From: Sphagnum compactum
Taxonomy: Eukaryota; Bryophyta; Sphagnopsida; Sphagnales
Length of the DNA: 64,000 nt
Direction: 5' to 3'
Assembly: GCA_965153455.1 (NCBI GenBank)
Contig: OZ234494.1
Location: 18,786,001-18,850,000 of the forward strand
Below are positions 22,500 to 35,170 of this stretch, piece after piece; the first letter of the stretch is position 1, and the number at the start of each line of letters is the position of its first letter. The position numbers and the translations under genes are program-made. The notes beneath the pieces were generated by a model, which saw only the letters and a program-made list of their open reading frames with translations, was not told where the DNA came from and made no database searches.

Positions 22500-24100
22500 T
22501 ATATAAATAAGTAGGTAAGTAAGTAACAAACTAATTAACTAATGAATTTTTTGGGCTATTAGTTAGTTAATTAACTATTAAAATACCAATAAAATAATTA
22601 AAATAAAAAATTCATAAACTAATTACATATAGTAATAATTCATCAATAATTTATATTTACATAATTATACAATTAACCAATAAATTAAAATATTATTACA
22701 TAAAAACTGAGTTTTTAAATTTTAAAAATTAATTTAAAATTCTATTATCTAATTAATACATATTACATATTAGTCACACATATTAAAAATAATTATATAG
22801 AAGTTAATTCTTAAATAATTATTACAATGAATAATAAATGGGTAATAAATATTTAGTACTAATTATTATTATATATGTATGCATATATAATAACTAATAC
22901 TAATTTCTTCAATTACATATGATAAAAGATTTTTGTTACTACATATTACCAAAAAAATTATTCATGAAATAAATTAATAGAAATCATTACTATTATTTAT
23001 TACTACACTTTTTATAAATTAAAATTTTTATAACTTTAAAAAATCAACCTTTCATACAAAATTTACGTTCTAATAATAATACTTAACTATTATTAATTAA
23101 TTATAATTTATAAATACAATAATTTGTAGAAATTACATCAAATTTATTGTTGTAAAATTATTAATTACTACTGCAAAAATTTATATATTAACAATAATTC
23201 ACTAATTCAATTTTTATATATACAATAATTTCATAAGTTTCTTTAATTATATTCAGATGATTATTTTTTAAATGAAAATTTTAATTATAAGTTATAAGTT
23301 CTAAATTATGAATACCAAGTTAAATTATACATTATATAAATAATGTGTATTACTGTAATTGATATATAATTTTTATCATTACAATAATTATTTTTATTAT
23401 TTAAAATATTAAATATTATTGTAAACTTTTATGTTATATATATATAATATAATTGAATTACTCTAATAAAAATGGAATTATTGTGAATATTTTAAGTATA
23501 TGCTAATTTTAAATATAAATGAATATTTTAATTTATTGTGATGTAATTATAGAATTACAATAATTCCATTCAAATATTATAAAATGTTGATGTAAATTTA
23601 TAACTATAAATCATAATTTATAAGTTATGAATATTTACATTTGTAAATTATGCCACTTTTATAATTAATGTAATAATCAAATTTATTTTAGAATAAATAA
23701 TTTTTATTACTGAAAAATACTAATAAGTCATGTAAAAAAATGTTATTGTAATAATTTTGTTTTAAATAAATGAATATAAGTAATTAATAAAATAAATTAG
23801 TGAAATTAAATTCATATAAATGAAATTATTACATCAAATAGTGCAATTACAATAAAATTATTATGAATATTTTAATATTAGTTTTTTAAATTTTATGAAT
23901 CTTAACTTTGATTAAAAATTATATAGTTACCACAATTGGTGTATATTTAGCATAATTATACTATTGCACATTATTTTAGATTAATTGTAGTAATTAATTT
24001 TTTCTCAAATTATTGGAATTTTTTATGACTAAATAATAACAATAATTTTTATAAAAAACACAACCATTATATATAACATGTCATATACACATGTACATGC
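22500..24100. other. Extremely AT-rich block
   Basis: About 1.6 kb made almost entirely of A and T, with only scattered single G or C bases and many TAATTA and AATTAT words. No open frame longer than about 60 codons occurs. It may be an old decayed repeat or a scaffold-attachment-like stretch; nothing in it separates these possibilities. Confidence 0.5.
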
Positions 24101-27100
24101 ATATATGAATGAGTTGAATACATTTAATAAACCATTATAAACCCATACACCTTAAAGTATTCAAAATCAAATTTGAATACACATAAGGTTACAACTATTT
24201 GAACACATTTGCAACTAATGGGACATAAATGGGTCTTATTGAATAAAAACCATATAAAAAAGAATCCAATGAGAAGATTGAAGGAAACACAAGTCTCAAG
24301 TTAATTGCAATTTAGTTGCAAACACAACCAAATGCAAAAAACAATTGTAGAAATAACCAATGATTGTTGCTAATGATAAATAGTCACAAGTAGTCACTAA
24401 TTGATTGGTTATGGAAACTTAGTTTTATTTTAAATGGATTAATGATGTGTAAGAAACATGGCAATATTTTGTTGACTTGAAATGTAGTGGTGTAAATGGA
24501 CACAATAATGTTGAGGACAATGCATTAATTGGTAGATGTAATTAGAATCATAGTTCGTAATAAATTGGGTTGAATTTGGGGTTTGACCACCAAATTCAAC
24601 AAGTTTGCACACCACCAAATGTTTTCATTATAGCTAGAATCAATTATTTCACACAAAGGAACAACCTAAAACCATCAAAATTTCAATTCCTTGTGCTTCC
24701 TAAAATAAAAGTTAGTAGACCTTGGAGGTAGTTAGGTGAGGAGAGCCATTGATCGATTACAAAAAATCAATCATGGTGACCTCAGAACATTATTTAATAA
24801 CTTTAAAATAGAAGACATATAGGAAGGAATTGTTACTATAAAAAAAGGAAGAATAGGAGGCAAGAACAACATGTTAACAAAAAGAAAAAGATGTTGAACA
24901 AAACAAACAAAATAAAAGCAAAATGTCAATGATGTGGCAACTCGAGTTGGACTACCACCAAGCTTTTATGCAATTCCATTTTGTGGCTTGATATTTCTTA
25001 TATGCTACCACAATATGAAGATCACAATGGAGAAGAGGAAGGCCAAACAAACATGAGTGGACTTTAACGATTTGCAACTAATCAAGTTTCCATGGGTGTA
25101 CACACCCATGTTATATTCTTGTCCAATCTTGTGAAGTGCCACAACTTGTTAAAGCTTTGCCAGGATTCCCATAAGCAAGTGAAAAATATTTACACTCCAT
25201 GCTTCCAATGTGAATTATATCAAAGTGTTCTTAACTATCACTTTAGAATGAGGTAGGTGAGGTCACAATGTTGCAAATGATTATAATATCAAAGTTGTAA
25301 TTATTGCCATTTTTTTCTTACAAGATTTTTTTTATAAATGTGGGGACCAACAACCATTCTTGGGTTGAAATGACCTATTTCACACTTTACAATGATAAAT
25401 AGTAGTCAGAAATATGTGACACTTGTATTAGAATTCATATTAATTAGTATTAGTTTTGGACATGGTGTGTATCCATTCAAGGAAAATGTCAAGTTGGTGT
25501 TACATTCACTTGAAAGCCCTATTATAATGTAATGAACTCCATTCCTCATGCATCATGTGTCACTATTTTGTCATGTATGTATCACCATCTGGCCTTCTTA
25601 GATGTGCATGCTAACATGCATAATTGTCACATTTTTGACTAGTAATGTGTGCACACAATATAAAACATCACATGAGGAGCTCTGATAACTTCAAAATATG
25701 GGCCCCTATATGTCATTTTTAGGTACCTATGGATGTATGCACTTGGAAATTCACAACTAATTCATCGTTGATTATTAAAACAATTCAAACTGATTTTAGG
25801 ATCTGATCCATTTGTTAATGAAAAATATATATATATATATGTTTTAAATTGGGAAAATTCAATAAATTGTTCATTTAAGGTTCACATACCTTATAAAGTA
25901 AATGGCTAACGATTGCTTCTTAAAATTTGGAGATGCATAATATGGTTTGGATATTTCGGTACCATCAATGTTGTTATTTGATAGCAAATTTCATAATATT
26001 CACAACATACTAAACCCATACATGTTTATGGAGATATAAACCCAATACATATTGTTGAAGTCATGAACCTTGCATCCTCCAAACCTAACATTTTATTTAG
26101 TTTGGAAAATACTAAGTTTATCGAGCATAACGATGTCACATATTTCAAGATTTTTTGAAAATAAAATAGAGCTTGGCCTTGGAATGCACAAAAGGAATGA
26201 GATTGCATTTATGAAATAAACTATAGTGTAAATTTATCAAATAAGAATAATCTAGTTTAACGTGTATAAAATCATGGGTTGTCAACATGCTAAATATACA
26301 CCAAGCAAGAGTTGCAAAGTCTATGAGACTCCACATAAATTAATTCAAAAATTTGAACTTATGTTTGCATAAACTACTCTTCAACAAACAAACTTGAAAT
26401 ATAATATTTCAACCTTAATTTATAGATGATATTATTCTAAGTAGTCAAGTAAGCATGAAAATATGAACATCCACTTGCATTACAATTAGTTTCAATCCAT
26501 TTTCGATTGAAAAGACAAATGTTTGTCATCCATGTTTTTTTGGCCTAAAATGGTGCAATTTTTCAATACATGAAACCTTGCAACCTTTCAAAAGTGTCCA
26601 TAAAATGTACTTGGAAACGTGGTACAATTAGCATTGGATTGATTGCAATAGCAAATTGTTTAATGGATGGTCAAATATTTAATTTAAAATTGTTGGTTCT
26701 GTATTCTCATTTCTATCAATAGAGATATGGGAATTACCAAACCTATTCCTTGGTGTCATTTTGTTCATCCAACATGCTTATGTTTCTTTCAAGATTTCCA
26801 ACCCAAAATCTCATTGATAAATTGGGAAACAACTTTCTACATCTTTGTGTAAAGAACTCAAAGAATTAAATAGAATAATTTAAATAGGGAATCCACTTTG
26901 TATGGTATGTTTTGAACATTGTGATTTTTTTTGAAGTCTTCATCTTTTCAAGAAATGAAATGTGCTTTTAAATTTTTGAATTCACCTAAACTTGGAAAAT
27001 ATTGACATTGTTATGTTATTTTTTAACTTTTGATTTTTTCCATTTTTAATGAAAAGAGACTTTCAAGGCATCATTTGAAGCTTGACATTCTTTTTAAATC

Positions 27101-27514
27101 AAAGATGCATTGATGCATCCCTCCAATAGATATATGAGTAATGGTGGATGATTCTTCAAAACACTTTACTTCCAATTTGGACAACATTTGATTAGGGATT
27201 GAAATATGTTGATGATCCAAATTTTAAGAACACTATGGAACAATGTAGAATTACTTTTGTGTTAGTATTAGAATTTTTGTTTTTCAAAAACATTATTGTG
27301 TGTGCTATGAAAAATTTGGGTCATAAATAAACTTTCGCATTTTCCAATTTTCTTAAATAAGTTCAAATTTGTGATGTAATTGATCAATTGTTATTTTATC
27401 AAGATCAAAACCTCAAAAAGATTTCCAATAGTAATTTCATTATGTTCATATCCAAGGTGGACAAGCAATGCCTCATACCAAAGATGAATTCAATATGCCC
27501 CGATGGGAACTTGA

Positions 27515-28726
27515 CATGGGAAGCACCTTGTAGAATTGAACATGACTATTATTATCAGCTCCACTAAATCTTCTTTTTGGCAAGTGCTGGTAAAAGCATG
27601 GATATCAGTGCAATTCTATTATAAGAGAATTGGAACAAAAGGCAAGGATGAGAAATTGGGCATCACTTGGGGTTTATACCCCTACAACAAATTTGGGATT
27701 AATACTTGGAACCCTAACAATTTACATTATGGGCAACCCATGAAAAACTTGTTCCTTTTACACAAGCATAATTGTCATAATCAATTGGCAACTATAAAAG
27801 TTGAGCCCGCACACACCCATGTATGGAATTCCATAAGCTCTTCTTGGATTCACTTGAACCGAATCGTGGGAGGAACTTCAATTCAATCCACATTTAACTC
27901 TTCATATGAAGACCCAAAAAATATACCCGATATGTGGTGTGCAAAAGGCAAACACATCATACTTAGACCCCCCATCTCCCCCAAATTGAAGAACACTTCA
28001 ACAATCTTACAAGAGCTAGGATTGAACACCGCACAACAACGTGAGACATGGGATTTGTTATGGGAACATGGTAAGTCAAAAAAGATCTCAAAATTTCTTT
28101 GCCAAGTTTTTACTACGAATCTAACAAATTTGGGGTTGGGATCAAATAGCCCCAAATGTCAAAGATGCACCCAAAATGTTGTTGAAACCATCCGTCATTG
28201 TTTGTTTGATTGTCCCATGGCTCACGATGTTTGGAGTCGAATTTGTCGACTTCGGAAACACCTAGGAATCACCGACCCTTTGAATTGGCGACAAGTGTTG
28301 TTAGGGTGCCCCGAGGTACTCACGATTGGAAAGTCATTGAGGGAAGCTGCAAGTTGCAAATGCCCTCGAAAACATCATGAAATCAAACAAAGCCTTTCAA
28401 ATGCAGCATCCATTTACTTATGGGAACTTGCAAGAGCTTCGACCTTATGGCACATTTGGAATGCTCGATGCGACTTTGTTTTCCATGGGCTTCAAGTACC
28501 CATTGAAGTCATAATTCTTAGAATTTGGAAAGAATTGGTGTTGTCCGCTAGGATGGTGCGAGAAGAAATTGAAGAGAAACAACTCATGAATCAAGATGAA
28601 GATGTTCATCGCTTGGATGAAATGTTCTTTATTTGTTACCACTATAAAGATATTCTATTCCGAAGAGGACCTCTAGGGTGTTTAACTTGGTTTACAAATC
28701 CACCAAAATGGCTAATAAATTGTTGA
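27515..28726 (+). mobile_element. LINE non-LTR retrotransposon, 5'-truncated C-terminal RT zinc-binding ORF
   Basis: One frame is open from 27515 to the stop at 28726; the first ATG is at 27542, giving 394 codons from there. The C-terminal half carries the zf-RVT arrangement found after the reverse transcriptase domain in plant LINEs: a KISKFLCQVFTTNL block, then C-x2-C (CQRC), then RHCLFDCP and HDVWSRI, followed by a WHIWNARCDFVFHG block. The RT domain itself, with its YxDD motif, is not visible upstream, so the element is 5'-truncated as LINE insertions often are. The A-rich run near 28768-28785 could be the remains of the 3' tail. It is notable that no stop codon interrupts this fragment. 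It could be a young truncated copy or, less likely, an exapted gene. Confidence 0.75.
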
Positions 28727-29801
28727 ATACCATAAAACATGCATGAACAATGCATATATACATGAAAAATGAAAAAAAAAATGTTAAAAATTGTTTTAAA
28801 TCAATCGCTTGAGCTTATAATTATAACCAACCAATCATTACCAATATAACAAGGAGTGTGTCACACTATGGCCTTGCCATTTAACATTGAAAAGTATCTC
28901 AAGGCAAAAGAAGAATTATGGAAACTAAAATATTATTTCACCATGCAAAAATATAATCTTCAAAAAATCCTCTAAAAGAAACCCAAAATCTTTCAAGATA
29001 TTATAATTCTATAAATAATCTCAAGTTTCAACACAAGCCAAAATATCATCTTTCAAAAATCCTCATATAAAAATAGACCTATTATTATTATTATTACCAA
29101 GGGGCCAATAAAAATCCATGAAGCTACTATAATACTCTATAATGAATCTAAACACAATATCCTTAAGGGCCTTGGTAGGCAAAGCCAATAAAATTTGGGA
29201 GGGAGGATTGGTGGTGTGGGGGGAGGGGGGGACCACAACAACAAACCCAATTGACAAGCCATTGGCATTACCCCAAGTCAAGCTCGATGACAAATTGCAA
29301 ACAGTGAATCCTGAGCATTAAATCGCGAACCAAAACGACATTTACTAGTCCAAATCCGCATATAAATATTGGGCAGTCGCCATTTAGTGCTAATTAATGC
29401 TGGGGATCCTCGCCAGTAGACCTACTTGAGGAATTTGGAGGGGGAAAAAAAAAAAAAACTCTGCTTGGTAGCACTGTTTTCTTATCCAGACAATTTTTTG
29501 TCGTTTTTCTGACCAAAAGAAAACATTTAAAATTTAGGTTTTTTTTAGTTTGAATTCGATTAATTTTTGCTAATCTTTTAAAAAAACACTCGCCACAATT
29601 TCGATCAAATTTGAAGAAAGAAAAGAAAAGAAAACCCAACTTGGTAGGTATTGGGATGAGAAAGCTAAAGTTGGGAGGTAGATGATGAGAGAATGAATTC
29701 ATCCGAATGTGGAATGCCTGAAGACGAGGCTGAACTGAGCTTGTGCAGAAAGTGCGTTCCAGAGATCGGTGCAATCGCGAAGAAGCTTTTGCGGTCAAGC
29801 T
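28727..29801 (+). other. COX6A 5' flank with a candidate TATA element
   Basis: No gene is seen. A TATAAATA word at 29361-29368 sits about 440 bp before the COX6A start codon and would give a long 5' leader. An ATG at 29693 opens a 76-codon frame that overlaps the COX6A start in another frame, so either transcription starts downstream of it or it acts as an overlapping uORF. A (TTA)n patch lies near 29080-29095 and an A-run near 29447-29458. Confidence 0.4.
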
Positions 29802-31525
29802 ATGGCGCATGCTCTCAGATCCACCTCGCTCTTCTCTCGTATCCTCACATCGTCTACAAGACCTTATGCTGCAGCAGCGGTTTCTTCCAAGCGTGCTTTG
29901 GCAACAGCCGCCCACGAACATGACGATGCTGGTGAGCTTTTCCTTCCTCACTTCACACCAGTCCTTTTCCCATTTCCTTTTCCTTACACCAACCTGGATT
30001 TGGTGGCTCGCTGCAAGTTCGAGAATGCGCGGAGAATATTTCAAAATGCCGTAAATTTTATGTGAATGTCTTGGTATTTTTTTTCTAAGGTCAGGGAGAA
30101 CTTTTGCATCAGGGTTCAGTTTGGATACTAGTGATTTAGGGTTTCTTGTAATATTTTCTAGCGTTTGAATCTTTCACTCTGTGAGTCCCTAATTGAAGCT
30201 GGGGTGATTGTCGGAGACGGCATCTTGGAGAAGATTTTCTTCCTGGTGTGGTCAAGAACTGGTTGTTCTTCGGGCTCAAGGGGGGAGTACTTGGTGCATT
30301 GGAAGTAGACCCAGGGATTAGTTTTTAACTAGGGTTTCTTTGCACACTTGACTAGTTGGGAAGTTGTTAACCAACCTTCTGGCACTATGATGTCAACCCA
30401 TGGAGTGTGTGTTTTCTTCGCCCATCTGAGTTGAGTCGCAAGCAAGATTGGAAATTATGCTCAGCTTTAGTGTGCCTTCATGTGTAATTCTGATGAGTGA
30501 GTTCTTTTTGCACAATATCTTGCTTAGGTTTTTGACTTGTACAATTTCTTCACATATGTTGTTGCTAAGAGTTGGCATGGTGTTGTATGCAGAGGAGACA
30601 TTGAAGTGGCGGAACATCACTGTTGCTGCATATATTGCTTGCATTGCTTTGGGTATATACACATTTGCTGGTGAAGAGCATCATGAAGCTTCTGAACGAC
30701 AGGTAATGCTGCAGCTCACACTCTGACAGGGATTGGTGGCACAATGACAGAGAGGATTAACCTAGTTCTTTGGGCTACTGGCAACCTCACAACTGGTTGT
30801 AGATTGTGTTGAGGTCATGCTAAAAATCGCTTATGGTTATCATAGGGTATATATATATATAGCTGTATGTGTGTTTGCAAAGCATTTCAACTCCTCAATG
30901 CGAGAAGAGTCCACAATACCATGTGTAGTGAAGTATGGGACTTCATATGCACTGCTGCAAAGAAAAACCACCTTGGAGAGGAATTGACCACACATAGAGA
31001 CAGAGCGAATAGGTACAAGGAGTTGAAGAAGCATCACATTTGTGTCGAAGTTCTGTAAGCAACTGGTCTACAATGAGCAGTTTTGATTATGAAGTAGTTT
31101 GTGCTTCATTTAGGTGTAATTCTGTTGATGTGGCAGGCGTATTCATACTTGCACATCCGCAACAAGCAGTTTCCATGGGGTATGGTTTCAAGACCTTTTT
31201 CTCTGGAAACTGATTTACAAGGTCTTCCCCCTTGAATATGTGGAGATAGCTCAGGTGGCAGATGATCTGTGTGCCAGATGAGAGATAGAAATATGGCTTT
31301 GGTTTTTGTCATGTATATTTGGACTGTCTGAATTTCTGATGTCAGCATTGAATGCCATTTACTCTTTTTTCTGAAATTTCACCACACCTTGACATGTTTT
31401 GAAATGTACAACCTGCTGTGCAGACTGTAAGAAATCTGATACTGACTAGCAAAGCTTTGATTTTGAACTGGTTATGGTTGACAGGGCCAAATGGGCTTTT
31501 TGAATATCCAGACCACCACCATTGA
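29802..31525 (+). CDS. COX6A: Cytochrome c oxidase subunit VIa, mitochondrial
   Basis: A small nuclear-encoded subunit of respiratory complex IV in the mitochondrial inner membrane. Exons 29802-29931, 30593-30702, 31137-31179 and 31485-31525 join in consistent phases with GT-AG borders and give 107 residues, the usual length for plant subunit VIa. Residues 1-38 form a Ser/Arg/Ala-rich targeting presequence starting MAHALRSTSLFSR. The mature part begins near EETLKWRNITV. One transmembrane helix (ITVAAYIACIALGIYTFA) follows, then the family signature YLHIRNKQFPWG and a C-terminal NGLFEYPDHHH tail. The start is the ATG directly before the presequence. The gene stands alone between repeat-rich flanks. 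The identification rests on the RNKQFPWG signature and overall layout and is firm. Confidence 0.93.
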
Positions 31526-31682
31526 TTGCTAGCAAGTTGCAACATTGCTAGTCTTCAAACCAAGGGTTTCTGAATTCATCCCAAGGAGTGAAGTGTTGAT
31601 TCTGTTTTCTTAGAAAAAGAGAAAATCCTCAATGCATCTTTGAGCATTTCCAGATATGGAGCCTGTAAATTCTGGAAGATTC

Positions 31683-31688
31683 AATAAA
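31683..31688 (+). terminator. Possible polyadenylation signal of COX6A
   Basis: AATAAA occurs 158 nt after the COX6A stop codon, a plausible 3' UTR length. Support is positional only. Confidence 0.35.
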
Positions 31689-34600
31689 TGAGTCCAAGTG
31701 GACTTTTTCATCTATCTTGAGAACATGGGTCCATGGTTTGGAATAGTCTGATAAGAGACCAAGAGAGATTGCATGTTGGTCTGGACATCTAGTTATTGTG
31801 TGATTATGTGCTCTCTCTTTCTAGGTGGATTCATGGAGAAATGCGTGGAGGGAGGACTCTTCCAGGCACTGTGGAAGTCGTGGCAAGTGTCAATGTTTGG
31901 AAATCTAATGAAACTCGCCATTATTTGATGCCTCATTTTTGGGCCCGCTTCAAAAGTTGGGATCTGATGGTATCTGCATATCTGGTATTGATGGACTTGG
32001 TTGCTCCCATTGTACTCAACGAGCCTTGCAAAGGCCTCACATGCTTGAAGTATTGTTCTGTTGCCATCTGCATAGTAATCAACTTTCAAATTTGTACAAG
32101 ATTCATGTGTATGGTAGTGGTAAAGGAAATTGTCAAAGCACATTTCAAATTGTTATGAATCCTCGATGTACGTGAAAAATCCTTGTACTCAAGGCACAGA
32201 AATTGCCAGGAACACTCAAATAATTTGACTTCAAATGTGACTGCTCACTTTGCCCTGGCTCGATCCTCCTGGAGAGAAGAAAGCCTTTGTCCCTCGTCGT
32301 CCTGGCTGTAAGCCAACAAAATCCAATCCTCAAGGCATTAGAACTTTGTATTAGATCAGTTGAAATGAACACATCTGCACTGAAGTAGTTGACATCAAGA
32401 TGAATTGAAGCTATTGACAAACCTCAACAAATTTCACAGTGTTACAGCTTCTGTAATCAGAATATGTACAGAAACACATTTCAACTCATCAGGGCAACAA
32501 TTCGGGTAGAAAAACTTGCATAAGGAATTGTGCCTTGGGTTGGATCCATGAGTGATTGATGGCCATTGTCTTCCTGCGTGTTGACATCTTGCTTCATACT
32601 ACCAAAGCTCATTGACTTTGAATGGACATCAGTTTTGACATAATCAAACTCTACATTGTTAGGATCAAAGAGAGCTTTTCTGCATGATGATGCAAAGGCA
32701 GTAGCCATTTAGAATGTATGTGTGTCTTTTGGGACTCTTTGTGTAATTGATGAGAAAGATTCATGCTTTCTTTTGTGCAAACTTCAGTTATTTTTGCCTT
32801 GAGATCCTCTCTGCATACCGGCAGTGTGCACAAGGTAGTTACTTCATACTTGCTGGGTGTTTGAGATTGATCTGGTCCTTGGACAAGATCATCAAAAGAT
32901 TGTATCTTGTCCAATGGTCAGATTGTGACATAGAACACTTGAGGTTTCTTGTTCCAATACTGTCACTGTGAAAAAATAAACCAAGCAAAAGTCTAATGCC
33001 CATGTGGGATGCAAATGTAGTTGACGATTTGCTCATAATCCCTCTCATATTTGAGTAAGTAAAAGAATGCTCCCACTCTTAAAGCGTAAGCATAAGAACC
33101 CACACCCTCTAAAGCCCTTCTTTAGGTGTAAAGACCAGTGGCTATGAGTGTCATTAGTCAACCAGCATGTGCAGCTGCGAAATTTAACGTCATTGTTAAG
33201 ATCCGAAAGCATAGAGGGTTTCACGAGGGGCATCATTTTATTCTGATGGATCACAACGCACCCGGGCATGATATTGATCAGGGAATGTGTTGATCTTTTC
33301 CATGATAGACAATCAAAAGGTCATTTATTTCTATCTTTTTACATTCAGTTTTTCAAGCAACATTTTAATATTGCTTTTCAACATGCTTTAATTTTTATTA
33401 TAGAGAAAAAGATTGTTTTGGCAAGAGATGTTTATTCTAGACCTCCTATTATTTTTAAATCTCATGATTTACATGCAAGTGACATTAGAAGGTTGTTGGT
33501 GAGATAGCTTCCTACCACAAGATGGACTAGCTCTTTCCTTTCTTTGGTTGCGGTCTATGTGTCTGTCGGCCTTTCCTTGGCCTTCCCTTTTGTCTTCTAT
33601 GTGATGGTTTGGGCCATCAATTTTTATTGGAATTTTTGTCCACCTTACAAAAGACAAGTCCACCAACATCATACACCCCATTCACTTACACAATCTTGAG
33701 TTTTTAAAAGGAATATGCAAAATTGTCAATCCGTCTATTCTTGTGTAAGTTCCTTATTAAAAGAATGAAAACTAAAAATTTCCTAAAGAAAAATAAGGAG
33801 AATTTACAACACCCAACATTTAGGACACAAATATTTACAGGTGTTCAAATTTGCTAATACCCCTGGTTTTGATTGTTTTCAAATTTGCAATTTCTTGAGT
33901 TTTCTCTCTTCATTTAATTTGTTCTCAACTGAATGATGAAAAAAATCAATTTTTTTTTTGCTAACCATCCTTAGTAGAGTCTTGTTGATTTATTTTCTTT
34001 TAGCTACTTCAATGTTTCAGTTAACCAAGTTTTGAAAACCCAAAGTAAAATGCAACGCACTAGTAAAATCCACTAAATAACCTCCAATTCCAACTTTTCA
34101 AGGAAAAATTATCAAAATATAAGAACTTGATGTTTCCATATATTACAATAAACTCAATAATGAACCTACTCACACTAAAGAACCAGGAAAGAACCACCAG
34201 GATTTTGGGTTCGTTCTTGTTTTTTAATTCTTTCATGGTTTTTCTTTGTTTGTAAAATTTAGAAGGGCGGTTAACATGTCAAAAAATAAACCTCTGGTTC
34301 TCTGATTATGTAACGTGAACGGCGGTTGAGAGACAAAAATGGACGTTTCTAATAACCGGAGGTTATTATGCCATTTTAGATACCCTCCCAGCATTAAACA
34401 ACACACTCTTCTTTTCATTTTTTTTTACCCCCCCCCCTTTTCTTTTACCGTGTTACTTTACCAAATAAAAAATTGCTTGTTGAGGAGGAAGGTGGTCAGT
34501 GTTTTTTTTTCTTTTACTACCTACCACCCATGTAGGCCGTGTCGCACAACCACAGCAGAGCGCGCGTGCGTCTTCCCTGTCGTGACAACAGATCAACAGT
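31689..34600. other. Unassigned region; weak minus-strand coding potential at 32.48-32.91 kb
   Basis: Two minus-strand frames (32914-32651 and 32708-32481) have fairly balanced amino-acid composition and could be exon material. One contains DLVQGPDQSQTPSKYEV, the other LFDPNNVEFDYVKTDVHS. They overlap in different frames, have no recognised domain, and the splice sites I tried did not give a consistent chain. A plus-strand frame at 31796-32158 is equally unrecognised and may be COX6A downstream sequence. From 33700 to 34460 the DNA is AT-rich with a C-run near 34428. I see no firm gene. Confidence 0.3.
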
Positions 34601-34608
34601 CTTTTGGT

Positions 34609-35170
34609 AGGGCTAGAGTGAACCAGCAGCCACCAATGCACCAGTTGGCTGTTCTGTCCAATGGATGGGTTGCGTTTTTTCATTCAGCGCCGGATGGGGT
34701 TCATCACAATCCATTTCTTTTTGTTGTTGACCACTGTACTTTTTTTCTTTTTCTTTTTGGTTATTGGCCATTTTTCCCTTGGACCTGACCTCACACATAG
34801 TTACCCTACTCACTTTCCTACCCTCATAAGTACTGCACCAACCTTGGTACCTTATTTATTATCCCCTACTAACACAACTACCCTAATAACTAATTATCCT
34901 ATTGACCTAGCTACTATATTAACCTCCTACCCTACTAACCTAGCTACCCTACTAATTACATACCCTATTAACTTAACCACTATACTCACTACCTACCCTA
35001 TTGACCTAGCTACCCTACATACACAACCACCTTATTGACATAAGTATTTTACAAACCTAGTCACCTTGATAAGGTAACTTGTTTCTTATGTACTAACTTG
35101 CCTATATACCTAACTACCTATCTATCTATGTTTTTTACATAGCCAAATACTTAATTAACTACCTACTCAC
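34609..35170 (-). repeat. Shared box (minus orientation) with adjoining TAGG/CCTA-rich tract
   Basis: Read on the minus strand, 34662-34609 repeats the box found upstream of CAPE and VHA-A: ggacagaacagccaactg, then gctggttcactctagccc. The tract on its upstream side (34800-35170) is rich in CTACC and CTAAC words on the plus strand, equal to GGTAG and GTTAG on the minus strand. No firm gene follows it on the minus strand. Confidence 0.55.

Larger units (their letters stand above)
18634..27514. other. Long AT-rich intergenic region, no gene seen
   Basis: No splice-supported coding segment was found on either strand. It contains degenerate CTAGGT arrays near 20.2-20.85 and 22.08-22.26 kb and an extremely AT-rich block near 22.5-24.1 kb. 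A short (AT)n microsatellite lies near 25830-25842. The remaining short frames look random. Confidence 0.5.

Noticed and set aside
31796-32158. 120-codon plus-strand frame after COX6A
   Set aside because: It starts with no supporting context, has no recognised motif, and a minus-strand frame of similar length overlaps it. Probably chance or 3' flank.
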